64,000 nt of DNA from Arthrobacter sp. TMP15. GTDB lineage: Bacteria > Actinomycetota > Actinomycetes > Actinomycetales > Micrococcaceae. Each line of letters starts with the position of its first letter. The stretch's first letter is position 1. Position numbers and translations under genes: made by a program. The notes under the pieces are model-generated. The model was not told the DNA's origin. It saw nothing but the letters and a program-made list of their open reading frames with translations, and ran no database searches. Positions 20,719-30,488 of this stretch are shown here, piece by piece. Location of the stretch: positions 1,116,001 to 1,180,000 of the forward strand of contig NZ_CP154262.1 in NCBI RefSeq assembly GCF_039529835.1, in the 5' to 3' direction.

Positions 20719-21015
20719 ATGGCTGCGATCAACCGTGAGGACGTGGCGCACCTAGCGCAACTGGCTCACATCGAGATGAGTGACGACGAACTGGACCGCA
20801 TGGCCACAGAGCTGGCAGTGATAGTGGATTCAGTGAAGAGCGTCAGTGAGGTTGCCGGGGATGATATTCCCGCCACCTCGCACCCAATTCCACTGACAAA
20901 TGTCATGCGTGAAGACGTGGTTGGCCACGTGCTCACCGCTGAAGAAGCCCTGTCCGGGGCACCCGATTCTGCTGATGGACGCTTTAAAGTTCCAGCAATT
21001 CTGGAGGAAAGCTGA
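20719..21015 (+). CDS. gatC: Asp-tRNA(Asn)/Glu-tRNA(Gln) amidotransferase subunit C
   Basis: 98 residues from ATG 20719 with GGGGAG (20710-20715) upstream. It has the GatC pattern: INREDVAHLAQLAHIEMSDD at the N-terminus and REDVVGHVLT then SGAPDSADGRFKVPAI at the C-terminus. It wraps around GatA in the GatCAB complex that converts Glu-tRNA(Gln) or Asp-tRNA(Asn) to the amide form in the cytoplasm. It is the first gene of gatCAB, with gatA starting 3 nt after its stop. Confidence 0.97.
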   Translation: MAAINREDVAHLAQLAHIEMSDDELDRMATELAVIVDSVKSVSEVAGDDIPATSHPIPLTNVMREDVVGHVLTAEEALSGAPDSADGRFKVPAILEES

Positions 21016-21018
21016 TCC

Positions 21019-22581
21019 ATGAATGCACATGATTTGATCCGTTCCAGCGCGGCCGAAATGGCCGCTAAATTAGCCGCCAATGAGGTTTCAGCCGTAGAGC
21101 TGACCCAGGCGCACCTTGACCGTATTGCTGAGGTTGACGGTGGTGAACGCGGTCTCAATGCGTTCCTGCACATCAATACCCAGGAAGCACTCGAGGTTGC
21201 CGCCGACGTTGATGCGCGCCGTGCCGCTGGCGAGGAATTGCATGAGCTGGCCGGTGTGCCGATCGCCATCAAGGACTTGATTGTCACTAAGGGCCAGCCC
21301 ACCACGGCAGCGTCGAAAATTCTTGAGGGCTGGATGAGCCCTTACGACGCCACGGTGATCAAGAAGATCCGTGCTGCGCGCATGCCGATGCTGGGTAAGA
21401 CCAACCTGGACGAATTCGCTATGGGTTCCTCCACAGAGCACTCCGCCTACGGCCCCACCCGCAACCCGTGGGATCTTGACCGGATCCCCGGTGGTTCAGG
21501 CGGTGGATCGGCTGCCGCAGTGGCCTCCTTTGAAGCACCCCTGGCTTTGGGCACCGACACTGGCGGCTCCATCCGCCAGCCCGGTTCCGTGACCGGCACG
21601 GTGGGCGTCAAGCCCACCTATGGTGCAGTCTCACGCTACGGGGCCATCGCGATGGCTTCTTCGTTAGACCAAATTGGTCCCGTTTCACGGACTGTTCTGG
21701 ACTCGGCCTTGTTACAAGAAGTCATTGGCGGCCACGATCCTCAGGATTCCACCTCGCTGAGTGATCCCTCAACCGGTCTGGTTGCGGCTGCGCGTATGGG
21801 CAATGTCAAGGGCATGAAAATTGGTGTCATTAAGGAATTGCACGGCGAAGGTTTCCAGAATGGTGTGGAAAACAGGTTCAACGAATCGGTTGAATTGCTG
21901 CGCAGTGCGGGAGCAGAAATCGTTGAGGTTTCCTGCCCCAACTTTGGTTACGCATTGGGGGCTTACTACCTGATCATGCCAAGTGAGGCTTCCTCAAACC
22001 TTGCCAAGTTCGACGGCGTCCGCTTTGGTTTGCGCACGTTGCCCACCGAAGGTCCGCTCACCATTGAGCGCGTCATGGCGGCTACTCGTGCCGCCGGATT
22101 TGGGGCAGAAGTTAAGCGCCGGATTATCCTTGGCACCTATGCGTTGAGCGCCGGCTACTATGACGCCTACTACGGCTCCGCTCAGAAAGTGCGCACACTT
22201 GTGCAGCGCGATTTTGAGGCGGCCTTTGCCCAGGTAGATGTGTTGATGTCTCCGACAACGCCCACCACGGCGTTCAAGCTGGGTGAAAAAATCAACGATC
22301 CGCTGTCCATGTACTTGCAAGACGTTGCCACCATTCCGGCAAACCTGGCCGGCATCCCCGGCTTGACCCTGCCCGGCGGTTTGGCTGATGAAGACGGCTT
22401 GCCCGTAGGTATCCAGCTACTGGCTCCCGCCCGAGAAGATGCCCGCGTCTACCGTGTGGGTGCTGTGTTGGAATCGATGTTGGAAGCCCAGTGGGGCACC
22501 ACCATGCTCAACCAGGCGCCGTCGTTATCTGAGCGCGTAAACGCCGCCCAGGGCGCTTTCGCAGCCAAGGAGGCTAACTAA
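21019..22581 (+). CDS. gatA: Glutamyl/aspartyl-tRNA amidotransferase subunit A
   Basis: 520 residues, the glutaminase subunit that supplies ammonia to GatB. The amidase-signature Ser-cisSer-Lys triad is visible: Lys in PIAIKDLI (~residue 80), the first Ser in [12 protein letters not shown] (~155-166), and the nucleophile region [10 protein letters not shown] (~175-184). It is 3 nt after gatC, and its stop shares one base with the gatB start (TAATG). Confidence 0.98.
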   Translation: MNAHDLIRSSAAEMAAKLAANEVSAVELTQAHLDRIAEVDGGERGLNAFLHINTQEALEVAADVDARRAAGEELHELAGVPIAIKDLIVTKGQPTTAASKILEGWMSPYDATVIKKIRAARMPMLGKTNLDEFAMGSSTEHSAYGPTRNPWDLDRIPGGSGGGSAAAVASFEAPLALGTDTGGSIRQPGSVTGTVGVKPTYGAVSRYGAIAMASSLDQIGPVSRTVLDSALLQEVIGGHDPQDSTSLSDPSTGLVAAARMGNVKGMKIGVIKELHGEGFQNGVENRFNESVELLRSAGAEIVEVSCPNFGYALGAYYLIMPSEASSNLAKFDGVRFGLRTLPTEGPLTIERVMAATRAAGFGAEVKRRIILGTYALSAGYYDAYYGSAQKVRTLVQRDFEAAFAQVDVLMSPTTPTTAFKLGEKINDPLSMYLQDVATIPANLAGIPGLTLPGGLADEDGLPVGIQLLAPAREDARVYRVGAVLESMLEAQWGTTMLNQAPSLSERVNAAQGAFAAKEAN

Positions 22582-24089
22582 TGAGCGTTGAGAACATTTT
22601 GAGCTTCGAAGAAGCCATGGAAAAGTATGATCCCGTTCTGGGCTTTGAGGTGCACGTTGAGCTGAACACGAAAACCAAGATGTTCTCCAGCGCCCCGAAC
22701 GTGTTTGGCGATGAACCCAACTCCAACGTCAATGAAGTGTGCCTGGGACTGCCCGGTGTGCTGCCGGTTGTGAACAAGAAAGCTGTTGAGTCCTCGATCC
22801 TGATCGGATTGGCGCTGAACTGCAAGATCGCACCGCACTGTACTTTTGCCCGCAAGCAGTATTTCTACCCGGACACGCCTAAAAACTTCCAGACTTCACA
22901 GTATGAAGATCCCATCTGCTACGACGGTTGGATCGATATTGAGCTAGAAGACGGCACCGTTTTTCATGTGGAAATTGAGCGTGCGCACATGGAAGAAGAC
23001 GCCGGGAAGCTGACCCATATGGGTGGGGCAACGGGCCGTATTCAGGGTGCTGATTTCTCCTTGGTGGACTACAACCGTTCGGGTGTGCCGCTGGTGGAGA
23101 TTGTCACCAAGCCCATCGAAGGTGTTGGATCCCGTGCTCCCGAGTTGGCCAAGGCTTACGTTGCCGCCATTCGGGAAATTGTGAAGAACCTGGGCGTTTC
23201 GGATGCCAAGATGGAGCGCGGCAACGTCCGTTGTGACGCCAACGTTTCCCTTCGTCCTTATGGCCAGGAAAAGTTCGGTACCCGTACCGAGACCAAGAAC
23301 GTGAACTCTCTGAGGGCGGTTGAAAACGCCGTGAAGTTTGAGATTCAGCGCCACGCTGCCGTGTTGGACTCTGGTGTGCTCATCACCCAGGAAACCCGGC
23401 ACTGGCATGAAGATACTAAGTCCACAACATCGGGCCGGCCCAAATCCGATGCTGACGACTACAGGTACTTCCCTGAGCCTGACCTTGTGCCCATCGTCAC
23501 CTCGGCGGCCTGGGTTGAGGAATTGCGCACGCGTTTGCCGGAACCTCCCGCCGAACGTCGCAAGCGCCTGCAAGCCGACTGGGGCTACACGGATCTGGAA
23601 TTCCGTGATGTTGTCAACGCCGGGCTGATGGATGAAATTGAGGAGACAGTAGCGGCTGGTGCCTCTGCTGCGGCGGCCCGCAAGTGGTGGATGGGCGAGA
23701 TTGCCCGCCGTGCCAAGCTTGCTGACGTGGATCCCGCAGCGCTGGGTGTCACGCCCGCTGTTGTGGTTGAGATTGAGAAGCTCATTGCCGCAGGTAGCAT
23801 CAACGACAAGCTGGCCCGCAAGGTGCTCGACGGCGTCCTTGAGGGTGAAGGTACGCCCGCCGAGGTTGTGGCCAAGCGTGGCCTGGCCGTGGTCTCCGAC
23901 GATGGCGCCCTCCAGACCGCGATCGATGAAGCTCTTGCTGCCCAGCCGGATGTGGCCGCGAAGATCCGGGGGGGCAAGGTTCAGGCGGTTGGTGCAATTG
24001 TTGGCGGGGTTATGAAGGTCACCCGCGGACAGGCCGATGCCGGCCGTGTGCGGGAATTGATCTTGAAGACCTTGGGCGTGGAAGGCTAA
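22581..24089 (+). CDS. gatB: Aspartyl/glutamyl-tRNA amidotransferase subunit B
   Basis: 502 residues, the kinase/transamidase and tRNA-binding subunit. Typical landmarks: YDPVLGFEVHVELNT at the start, ERAHMEEDAGKLTH (metal/ATP site region), KMERGNVRCDANVS, and the C-terminal YqeY-like tail domain (about 360-500) that recognises tRNA. It ends the gatCAB operon and faces the LysR gene across a strong bidirectional terminator. Confidence 0.98.
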   Translation: MSVENILSFEEAMEKYDPVLGFEVHVELNTKTKMFSSAPNVFGDEPNSNVNEVCLGLPGVLPVVNKKAVESSILIGLALNCKIAPHCTFARKQYFYPDTPKNFQTSQYEDPICYDGWIDIELEDGTVFHVEIERAHMEEDAGKLTHMGGATGRIQGADFSLVDYNRSGVPLVEIVTKPIEGVGSRAPELAKAYVAAIREIVKNLGVSDAKMERGNVRCDANVSLRPYGQEKFGTRTETKNVNSLRAVENAVKFEIQRHAAVLDSGVLITQETRHWHEDTKSTTSGRPKSDADDYRYFPEPDLVPIVTSAAWVEELRTRLPEPPAERRKRLQADWGYTDLEFRDVVNAGLMDEIEETVAAGASAAAARKWWMGEIARRAKLADVDPAALGVTPAVVVEIEKLIAAGSINDKLARKVLDGVLEGEGTPAEVVAKRGLAVVSDDGALQTAIDEALAAQPDVAAKIRGGKVQAVGAIVGGVMKVTRGQADAGRVRELILKTLGVEG

Positions 24090-24120
24090 ACCTTCCCGCC
24101 GCTTGAGTTCCGCAAACCTT

Positions 24121-24190
24121 GGGCGCTCGCTCCGGCTCTTTGTCCCGTGAAAACGGGCGCACAGTGCCGGAGCGAGCGCCCGTTTTTTAT
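24121..24190. terminator. Branched bidirectional terminator between gatB and the LysR gene
   Basis: A 16-bp outer stem (24121-24136 with 24166-24181) encloses a second small hairpin (CCCGT/ACGGG, 24144-24157). It is followed on the + strand by GTTTTTTATT. It lies between convergent genes and should end gatB transcription. The outer arm GCGCTCGCTCCGG partly resembles the repeat unit at 31781. Confidence 0.88.
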
Positions 24191-24199
24191 TGCGAGGTC

Positions 24200-25261
24200 C
24201 TATTCGCCAGTGAGTTCTGCCATGACATCCTGCAACGCCTGTGCCACCAACATCACGGAGGCACGCCTGAGATTTTCCGGACGGGCCAGCAGATCGATTC
24301 TGCGCCGGGTGCTTATCCCCGTCAGCGGACGCAGCACCACGCCAAGGGGAAGCATCCCGCCGGATGCCAGTGTCCTGCCGGAGGCCAGAGCCGGGCTGGA
24401 AGTGTAGCGGGGGAGCAGGCCAATGACTTCGCCGGTAGACACTAAGGCAGCAGCTGAAGAGTAGTCATTGATGCGGTGCAGCACCTCTACAGGGCGGCTG
24501 GCAACGGCACCAATGGCGGTGAGGACATCCGCCGGTGAGTAGCCGCTGCGGCTTGTCACCCATGGGTAGGCAACCACATCCTCAGGGGAAAGGGAGTCCT
24601 TGGCCGCTAGCGGGTGGGATGGTGCCACCGCTATATCCAGTGGTTCGTGGGCCAGCGGGATGACCCGTACTCGCGTGTCCGGCCACGCTGGGCTGTGGTC
24701 CATCCGATGCGCAAGTACCAGATCGTAGCGGGCAGTTAATGCCGGAAAATCGTGCTGAGCTACATCCTCATCCGAGAATCTAACGTGGGGCACGCCTGCT
24801 TGCGAACCGACCGTGCGTGCACCATCGCCCGCAGCGCCATCGCCCGCAGCGTCTGTGCCCGAAGCACCATCGCCCGAAGCGCCTACGCCTATGGTGGCAT
24901 CCATGCTGGCTCGCAGAGTGGCCAACCGGCGTACTAGCGGGGCGAACAGGGCCTGCCCGGCGCTGTGGAAACCACTGATGGTGACAGTGCCGCCAGAATC
25001 ATGCTGGTAGGCGCCGATGGCTGCTTTTGCCCCGGCCATGGCATTGATGACTTCCGTGCCAGCATCTGCCAGTACCCTTCCGGCCGCCGTCAGCACCAGA
25101 TTCCGGCCTTCTTTGCGGGTTAACGGGGTGTCCACCTGGCGTTGGAGGAGCGAGATTTGTTGGGACACGGCCGACGGTGTGACGGAGAGTGTCTCCGCCA
25201 CGGCTTTGACGCTGCCCAGCTCGCCTAGCTCCCGCAGAATTTGTAGTTGATGAAGTTCCAC
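24200..25261 (-). CDS. LysR family transcriptional regulator with a repeat-encoded insertion
   Basis: 353 residues, longer than the usual ~300. The N-terminal winged helix is clear (LHQLQILRELGELGSVKAVA, then VTPSAVSQQISLLQ). The effector domain begins near residue 90 but contains an insertion at about 120-150 rich in Gly/Ala/Ser/Asp (GASGDGAS..., AAGDGAAGDGA), encoded by a minisatellite with 15-nt units around 24815-24895. It is transcribed divergently from tdh-kbl across a 118-nt gap with a large dyad, so it very probably controls threonine degradation. The co-inducer is unknown. The insertion lies at a surface loop if the family fold holds. Confidence 0.9.
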   Translation of the reverse strand: MELHQLQILRELGELGSVKAVAETLSVTPSAVSQQISLLQRQVDTPLTRKEGRNLVLTAAGRVLADAGTEVINAMAGAKAAIGAYQHDSGGTVTISGFHSAGQALFAPLVRRLATLRASMDATIGVGASGDGASGTDAAGDGAAGDGARTVGSQAGVPHVRFSDEDVAQHDFPALTARYDLVLAHRMDHSPAWPDTRVRVIPLAHEPLDIAVAPSHPLAAKDSLSPEDVVAYPWVTSRSGYSPADVLTAIGAVASRPVEVLHRINDYSSAAALVSTGEVIGLLPRYTSSPALASGRTLASGGMLPLGVVLRPLTGISTRRRIDLLARPENLRRASVMLVAQALQDVMAELTGE

Positions 25262-25272
25262 CTGACAAAACT

Positions 25273-25328
25273 ACCATTTAGCATTCCCTAAATCGATGAT
25301 GGAGAAAATCTCGATTGTGCTAAATGGT
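25273..25328. promoter_or_regulatory. Dyad operator between the LysR gene and tdh
   Basis: Perfect 11-bp inverted arms ACCATTTAGCA (25273-25283) and TGCTAAATGGT (25318-25328) enclose a second inner pair ATCGA (25292-25296) and TCGAT (25311-25315). The element begins 12 nt upstream of the LysR start and ends 51 nt before the tdh start. The spacing suits two LysR dimers bending the DNA, with one half-site near each promoter. Confidence 0.7.
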
Positions 25329-25379
25329 TTAGAGCGCTGTAATGGACAAAGCAATCAACCAAGAACAGGACTGCCGCAC

Positions 25380-26429
25380 ATGAAAGCACTCTACAAATCC
25401 GGCCCGCACGCTGGGTTCGAACTCGTTGACCGACCCGAGCCCACAACAGGTACCCGGGATGTGAAAATTCAGGTACACACAACGGGCCTGTGCGGCACGG
25501 ATCTGCATATCCAGGCGTGGGATGCATGGGCCGCTAAAACCATCAATGCCCCCTTGATCGCCGGTCACGAATTTTACGGCGAAGTTGTAGAGATTGGTTC
25601 CGATGTTCACGACGTAGCCGTGGGGGACAAGGTCTCCGGCGAGGGTCACGTGGTGTGCGGAATGTGTCGCAACTGCCGCGCAGGACGCCGGCACATGTGC
25701 ATCAACACGATCTCAGTAGGTGTCCAGCGTGATGGAGCGTTTGCCCAGTACGTGGTTATCCCGGAATCCAATGTCTGGGTTCATAAAGACGCCTCCGTCA
25801 CTCCCGAACTTGGCGCCATCTTTGACCCGCTGGGTAATGCCGTTCACACAGCGCTGAGCTTCGGCTTGGTTGGTGAAGACGTCCTTGTCACCGGCGCAGG
25901 GCCCATCGGTTTGATGGCAGTGGCCGTAGCGCGGCACGCAGGTGCACGTAAGATCGCCATCACGGACGTTTCCGAGCCCAGGCTGGCCATGGCTGCAAGG
26001 ATGGGCGCGGATCTTGCCGTGAACGTCTCCAACACCCGGTTGCGAGATGCGCAACTGAAATTGGGTATGTGCGAAGGCTTCGATATTGGTTTGGAGATGT
26101 CAGGCCACCCCACGGCATTGCCTGAAATGATAGACAATATGAACCATGGTGGACGGATCGCCATGCTTGGTCTGCCCAGCGAGTCCATTGACATCAACTG
26201 GAGCAAAGTAGTCACTCATATGCTTACCCTGAAGGGTATTTACGGGCGCGAAATGTTTGAGACCTGGTATGCCATGTCTGCCATGCTTTCCTCCAATCCG
26301 GTGTTGCGTGAAGCCGTGGCCTCCGTGGTCACAGACACTCTGCCCGCCACCGAATGGGAGCAGGCTTTTGAGATTGCCCGTTCCGGCAGTGGTGGAAAAG
26401 TGATCCTCGACTGGAGCGTTTTCGCTTAG
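25380..26429 (+). CDS. tdh: L-threonine 3-dehydrogenase
   Basis: 349 residues from ATG 25380; the open frame upstream crosses the operator and is not protein-like. A zinc-dependent medium-chain dehydrogenase oxidising L-threonine to 2-amino-3-ketobutyrate with NAD+. It has the catalytic zinc Cys in GLCGTDLHI and GHE (~64-66), the structural zinc cysteines in [15 protein letters not shown] (~94-108), and the nucleotide fold [13 protein letters not shown] near 170. It lies 40 nt before kbl, which completes the pathway to glycine and acetyl-CoA. Probably controlled by the divergent LysR regulator. Confidence 0.96.
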   Translation: MKALYKSGPHAGFELVDRPEPTTGTRDVKIQVHTTGLCGTDLHIQAWDAWAAKTINAPLIAGHEFYGEVVEIGSDVHDVAVGDKVSGEGHVVCGMCRNCRAGRRHMCINTISVGVQRDGAFAQYVVIPESNVWVHKDASVTPELGAIFDPLGNAVHTALSFGLVGEDVLVTGAGPIGLMAVAVARHAGARKIAITDVSEPRLAMAARMGADLAVNVSNTRLRDAQLKLGMCEGFDIGLEMSGHPTALPEMIDNMNHGGRIAMLGLPSESIDINWSKVVTHMLTLKGIYGREMFETWYAMSAMLSSNPVLREAVASVVTDTLPATEWEQAFEIARSGSGGKVILDWSVFA

Positions 26430-26469
26430 CTTTTCCTTACCCACACCAACCACTAGCCAAGGAGTTCCC

Positions 26470-27681
26470 ATGTACACCGCCATGAAATACCAGCTCGCCA
26501 CCGAACTAAGTGAAATACGCACCGCCGGCCTGTTTAAAACCGAGCGTGCCATCACCTCCGCCCAATCCAGCCATGTCCTAGCAGGCCCGTTGGGCGGTCC
26601 CGCAGCGCCGGTGCTGAACTTCTGCGCCAATAACTACCTGGGGTTGGCCGATCACCCTGAGATCGTTGGCGCCGCCAAGTCCGCCATGGACAGCCACGGC
26701 TTCGGAATGGCCAGTGTTCGCTTCATCTGCGGCACCCAAGACCTCCACCTGGAACTCGAGCGCGCCGTCTCTGACTTTCTTGGCACCGAAGAGACCATTC
26801 TTTTCTCCTCTTGTTTTGATGCCAACGGTGGCGTTTTTGAATCCCTCTTTGGTGCCGATGACGCCATCATCTCCGATTCCCTGAACCACGCCTCCATCAT
26901 TGACGGCATCCGTTTGTCCAAGGCCGCCCGTTTTCGGTACGCAAATCAGGACATGGCGGAGCTGGAAACTGCGCTGCAGGCGGCGGCTCAGCTTCGTGAG
27001 GGTGTTGGAGCCCGCCGAACAATTATTGTCACCGATGGCGTATTCTCCATGGACGGTTTCCTGGCCCCGCTGGAAGCCATCTGCGATCTTGCTGAAAAGT
27101 ACGGCGCCCTGGTCATGGTGGATGACTCTCATGCCGTAGGTTTCATGGGCGCCACCGGTGCAGGTACTCCAGAGCACGCCGGCGTGAGTGATCGCGTGGA
27201 TATTTACACAGGAACCTTCGGCAAGGCCCTGGGCGGAGCATCCGGTGGTTACGTGTCCGGGCACGGTGAAATTGTGGCCATGTTGCGCCAGAAGGCGCGC
27301 CCGTACCTGTTCTCAAACTCACTGGCACCTGCCATTGTTGCGGCAACTCTTAAGGCGCTTGAGTTGGTAGCGAATTCGGCGCAATTGCGCACCCGGCTCT
27401 TCGAGAATGCGGCATTGTTCCGTCGCCGCATGACCGAGGAAGGCTTTGAGCTGCTCCCGGGCGAGCACGCCATTGTTCCTGTCATGTTTGGGGATGCCGT
27501 AGAAGCCGCACGCGTAGCCGATTCCATGCTGGCGCACGGCGTATTTGTCACAGCCTTCAGCTTCCCTGTGGTTCCTAAAGGTGCAGCCCGCATCCGGGTT
27601 CAGCTCTCGGCCGCCCACAGTGCGGACGACGTCGAAGCATGCGTGCGCGCATTTGTTGCCGCTCGCGGGGGAGCCGAATAA
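26470..27681 (+). CDS. kbl: Glycine C-acetyltransferase (2-amino-3-ketobutyrate CoA ligase)
   Basis: 403 residues of the alpha-oxoamine synthase family. It is PLP-dependent and cleaves 2-amino-3-ketobutyrate with CoA into glycine and acetyl-CoA. Visible landmarks: [14 protein letters not shown], the PLP ring residues around [13 protein letters not shown], and the Schiff-base lysine in [14 protein letters not shown] (~250). AAGGAG at 26459 gives a strong ribosome-binding site. With tdh it forms the threonine-to-glycine pathway. Confidence 0.97.
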   Translation: MYTAMKYQLATELSEIRTAGLFKTERAITSAQSSHVLAGPLGGPAAPVLNFCANNYLGLADHPEIVGAAKSAMDSHGFGMASVRFICGTQDLHLELERAVSDFLGTEETILFSSCFDANGGVFESLFGADDAIISDSLNHASIIDGIRLSKAARFRYANQDMAELETALQAAAQLREGVGARRTIIVTDGVFSMDGFLAPLEAICDLAEKYGALVMVDDSHAVGFMGATGAGTPEHAGVSDRVDIYTGTFGKALGGASGGYVSGHGEIVAMLRQKARPYLFSNSLAPAIVAATLKALELVANSAQLRTRLFENAALFRRRMTEEGFELLPGEHAIVPVMFGDAVEAARVADSMLAHGVFVTAFSFPVVPKGAARIRVQLSAAHSADDVEACVRAFVAARGGAE

Positions 27682-27715
27682 CCACTCACCGGTGTGTCCG
27701 TGGCAGGATGAAACT

Positions 27716-28630
27716 ATGACGTTGGCATGGGAAATCCGGGCACGTGTTCAGTTCGAGGGCGATTCTCATGTACAGGAGGACAGCTGCGGTTTTAATGGGC
27801 CCAATGCGTGGGTCATTGACGGCGCCACCACCTTGTTGGAGCCACTGGAGTTACCTGCCGCCTCAAATCCGCAGTGGTTATCTGCCCAGCTGAACAGCAT
27901 TCTGGCCGGGGCGCCCACCGATCCGCGGCGATCGGGGGTCAGGGCTGTGCTGGCCGGGGCACTTGCTGCCATTGACGCTACTGCAAACGCGTTGGTAGGG
28001 GACGAACGTGTGCGTTTCCCCAGTGCGGCGCTGTCCCTGGCGCAATTGAATGCACAGGGCGTGGAAATTGCCAGTCTGGCGGACTGTTCCGTGGTGGTCA
28101 GGACGCACGACGGCGCAACTCATCTGGTGCGGGCACAGCTAGCAAACGCCCACGTTGACAATGCTGGCAGTGCGGGTAGTGATAGTGGCAGTGCGGGCAG
28201 TGATAGTGGCAGTGCTGGCAGTGCTATTGGCAGCGGGGATAGCTCCCTGACCCGGCGGGAAAAACTGCAACGCGACCGAGAACTGCGCAATACTCCCGGG
28301 CGGCTGTGGGTTGCCCGGAGGGAACCGGAAGCTGCGGATCACGCAAAAGTGGTACAGCTTGCTGCGCCAGAGCTCATGGTGATGGCAAGCGATGGAGCCT
28401 GGCGTGCAGTCGATTTGGGACTTGTCAGTGGACCCGAAGAATTCCTGGCCAGGACCAGTACCACCCTAGAAGCGCTGGGTCTGATGCATGAGCTGAGATC
28501 GCATCAAAAAGCAATTGGCGAGGTATCAGATGACGCCACCGTGCTGACCTTGGCCCCTGCGACGGTGCGAAAGCCCAAGTTCCCGCTTGCCGACTCCGGC
28601 GAGTTAGCGCTTCGAGCAGCCAATCGGTAG
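27716..28630 (+). CDS. PP2C-like phosphatase-fold protein
   Basis: 304 residues from ATG 27716; the longer frame overlaps kbl. It resembles PP2C-type phosphatases: FEGDSHVQEDSCGF near the start, VIDGATTL, ASLADCSVVVRTHDG, MASDGAWRAVDLG and SDDATVLTLAP at the end, matching the Asp residues that bind two metal ions. A Gly/Ser/Asp linker at ~150-172 (GSAGSDS repeats) is encoded by a 24-nt minisatellite at about 28160-28235. Its last 127 nt overlap the 3' end of the leftward FGE gene. Target unknown; it could act on an undetected kinase substrate, but nothing in the neighbourhood identifies it. Confidence 0.75.
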   Translation: MTLAWEIRARVQFEGDSHVQEDSCGFNGPNAWVIDGATTLLEPLELPAASNPQWLSAQLNSILAGAPTDPRRSGVRAVLAGALAAIDATANALVGDERVRFPSAALSLAQLNAQGVEIASLADCSVVVRTHDGATHLVRAQLANAHVDNAGSAGSDSGSAGSDSGSAGSAIGSGDSSLTRREKLQRDRELRNTPGRLWVARREPEAADHAKVVQLAAPELMVMASDGAWRAVDLGLVSGPEEFLARTSTTLEALGLMHELRSHQKAIGEVSDDATVLTLAPATVRKPKFPLADSGELALRAANR

Positions 28631-29556
28631 CGGTTGCAATAGGAGTCGTGGCACAGATATGAACCGCCGCGCATGACCCGCCCACGGCCAATCGTTGGTC
28701 CGAGCGGATCGGTAACAATGCCCTTGGCCAGACAGCTCTTGTAATACTTGGGCAGGAACCAATCAGCGCACCACTCCCACACATTGCCGCTGGTTTGATA
28801 TAAACCATAAGCGTTGGGTTTGAAACTGTTCACGGGAGCAGTGGTGAGGTATCCGTCGTCGCACGTGTTCTCCGTGGGGAAAACCCCTTGCCAAATGTTG
28901 CAATGGTGCAGGCGCTGGCCGCAGGAATCCAGTCCGTGGAGCTCATTGCCCCAAGGGTAGCGGCTCTGCTGGAGACCCCCACGGGCCGCATATTCCCACT
29001 GGGCTTCAGTGGGTAAGGCGCGCCCCGCCCAGGCGCAATAAGCTAGGGAATCGCTGTGGGAGACCTGTGTGACGGGATGATCGGGAATATCCAGCCATGA
29101 GGAGCGCGGCCCGGCCGGGTGCGCCCAATCAGCGCCACGGACATTCAACCACCAGGGAGTTCCCGCGGCAGAGCCAAGCACATCCGCAGCATCCGCCTGC
29201 AGAGCGAGATGGAACACGGCCGAGCTGCCGTAGACCTCAGACTCAGTGCGGTACCCGGTGGCGTTGATAAAGGCGGCAAACGCAGTGTTGCTCACAGCCG
29301 TAGTGTCAATGCGAAAAGCGGAAATCTCAACCTGGTGGACAGGCGTTTCGCCGTCGTTGGGATAGCCCTCATCGAACGGGTCGCCCATGGCAAAACTCCC
29401 GGGGGGAATGAACGCTTGGGGCTGCTGGGAATGGGGAGTGGACGCTGGCACCTCCAGCGAAAAAAGCTGCTGAACTGTGGAGACGTGTTCGCCGTGCTCT
29501 GCCCGGCCGGGACTGCAACAACTGGACGGGGGATCGGGCGGCACCAAAGAAGACAT
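28504..29556 (-). CDS. Formylglycine-generating enzyme (sulfatase-modifying factor)
   Basis: 350 residues. The FGE-sulfatase fold runs from about residue 48 (FIPPGSFAMGDPFDEGYPND) to the end, with GRALPTEAQWEYAARGG, SGNVWEWCADWF and RVMRGGSYLCHDSYCNRYR. The two cysteines in LCHDSYC match the copper-binding catalytic pair of aerobic FGEs, so the enzyme should convert a Cys in CxPxR of a sulfatase to formylglycine. The N-terminal ~45 residues are Pro/Ser-rich with a Cys-Cys pair and may be unstructured. No sulfatase gene is in the window. Its 3' end overlaps the PP2C-like gene antisense by 127 nt. Confidence 0.92.
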   Translation of the reverse strand: MSSLVPPDPPSSCCSPGRAEHGEHVSTVQQLFSLEVPASTPHSQQPQAFIPPGSFAMGDPFDEGYPNDGETPVHQVEISAFRIDTTAVSNTAFAAFINATGYRTESEVYGSSAVFHLALQADAADVLGSAAGTPWWLNVRGADWAHPAGPRSSWLDIPDHPVTQVSHSDSLAYCAWAGRALPTEAQWEYAARGGLQQSRYPWGNELHGLDSCGQRLHHCNIWQGVFPTENTCDDGYLTTAPVNSFKPNAYGLYQTSGNVWEWCADWFLPKYYKSCLAKGIVTDPLGPTIGRGRVMRGGSYLCHDSYCNRYRLAARSANSPESASGNLGFRTVAGAKVSTVASSDTSPIAF

Positions 29557-29684
29557 GTTCTCTAGTCTATGCAGGGTTACTGTGCGCCGTTGTAGGCGTT
29601 GGTCAGGGTCAGGAAACCAGGGTGGGGCCGGTACTTCTAGGGGAAGGGTGCGCCGGATTTGTGAATAAAGCCGCGGAAACGGTG

Positions 29685-30329
29685 TTAGCTTGCCGCGCCG
29701 GAGGCTATGACGCCTACTCCGAGGACAGCCAATACGCCACTGCTGATGCGTTCAATCATGGTGTTGACCTTTGGCTTGCGGAGCCACTTCATGGCTTTGT
29801 AGGCCACGATCGCAATGCTCGTCAGGTACAAGAAGCCGATCACGCCCAAGGTGGCCCCCAAGATCATGGCCATGGCCAACGTGTTCCCGCCCTGTGGAAT
29901 GAACTGCGGCACCACGGCCAGGTAAAACAAACCCACTTTGGGATTGAGGAGGGTTGAAACCGTCCCGGCAGCATAGCCAGCACGTTTGCTATAAACCAAA
30001 GGCTGATGGGCAGCGCCACCGGCGGCAAGGCCAGCTTTAACTGCCCTGCGGGCCTTCAAAAACGAGGAAATGCCCAAGTACAGCAAATACAATCCGCCGG
30101 CAACCTTAATCCAGCGAAAAACTTCTGCGGACTGTTCCAAAACGGCGGCCAGCCCAAGCCCAACCAAGGCCCCCCACAGCAAGGCGCCCGTGGCGGATCC
30201 CGCGGCTGCAGAGATACCTGCACCAACTCGATTTAAAGAGATACACAGCACCATGAAGGTGTCCGGCCCCGGGATGAGAGCCAACATGATGCACAGCCCG
30301 GCAAAGCCAAGTAAAGAAACGAAGGTCAT
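29685..30329 (-). CDS. LysE family amino-acid exporter
   Basis: 214 residues from ATG 30329 (MTFVSLLGFAG); the longer frame adds 34 hydrophilic residues without a domain. Six predicted membrane helices, with the LysE/RhtB signature ALIPGPDTFMV near residues 16-26 and STLLNPKVGLFYLAVVPQFI near 125-145. By family it exports an amino acid or its analogue; the substrate is unknown. It is divergent from hutI. Confidence 0.92.
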   Translation of the reverse strand: MTFVSLLGFAGLCIMLALIPGPDTFMVLCISLNRVGAGISAAAGSATGALLWGALVGLGLAAVLEQSAEVFRWIKVAGGLYLLYLGISSFLKARRAVKAGLAAGGAAHQPLVYSKRAGYAAGTVSTLLNPKVGLFYLAVVPQFIPQGGNTLAMAMILGATLGVIGFLYLTSIAIVAYKAMKWLRKPKVNTMIERISSGVLAVLGVGVIASGAAS

Positions 30330-30488
30330 GAGGCAATTATCCGGGCGGTTGGTGCGATTAAATGACCACCCGCCCACCCTGGTGTCCGTAATTCCAGACA
30401 GCACCCAGGTAGTGTCATACAGGCGGCCCAATCATGTAGGACGTCTCACGCGGCCATGTGTGAGAAGTCACATAAGGGGGCATCTGTA

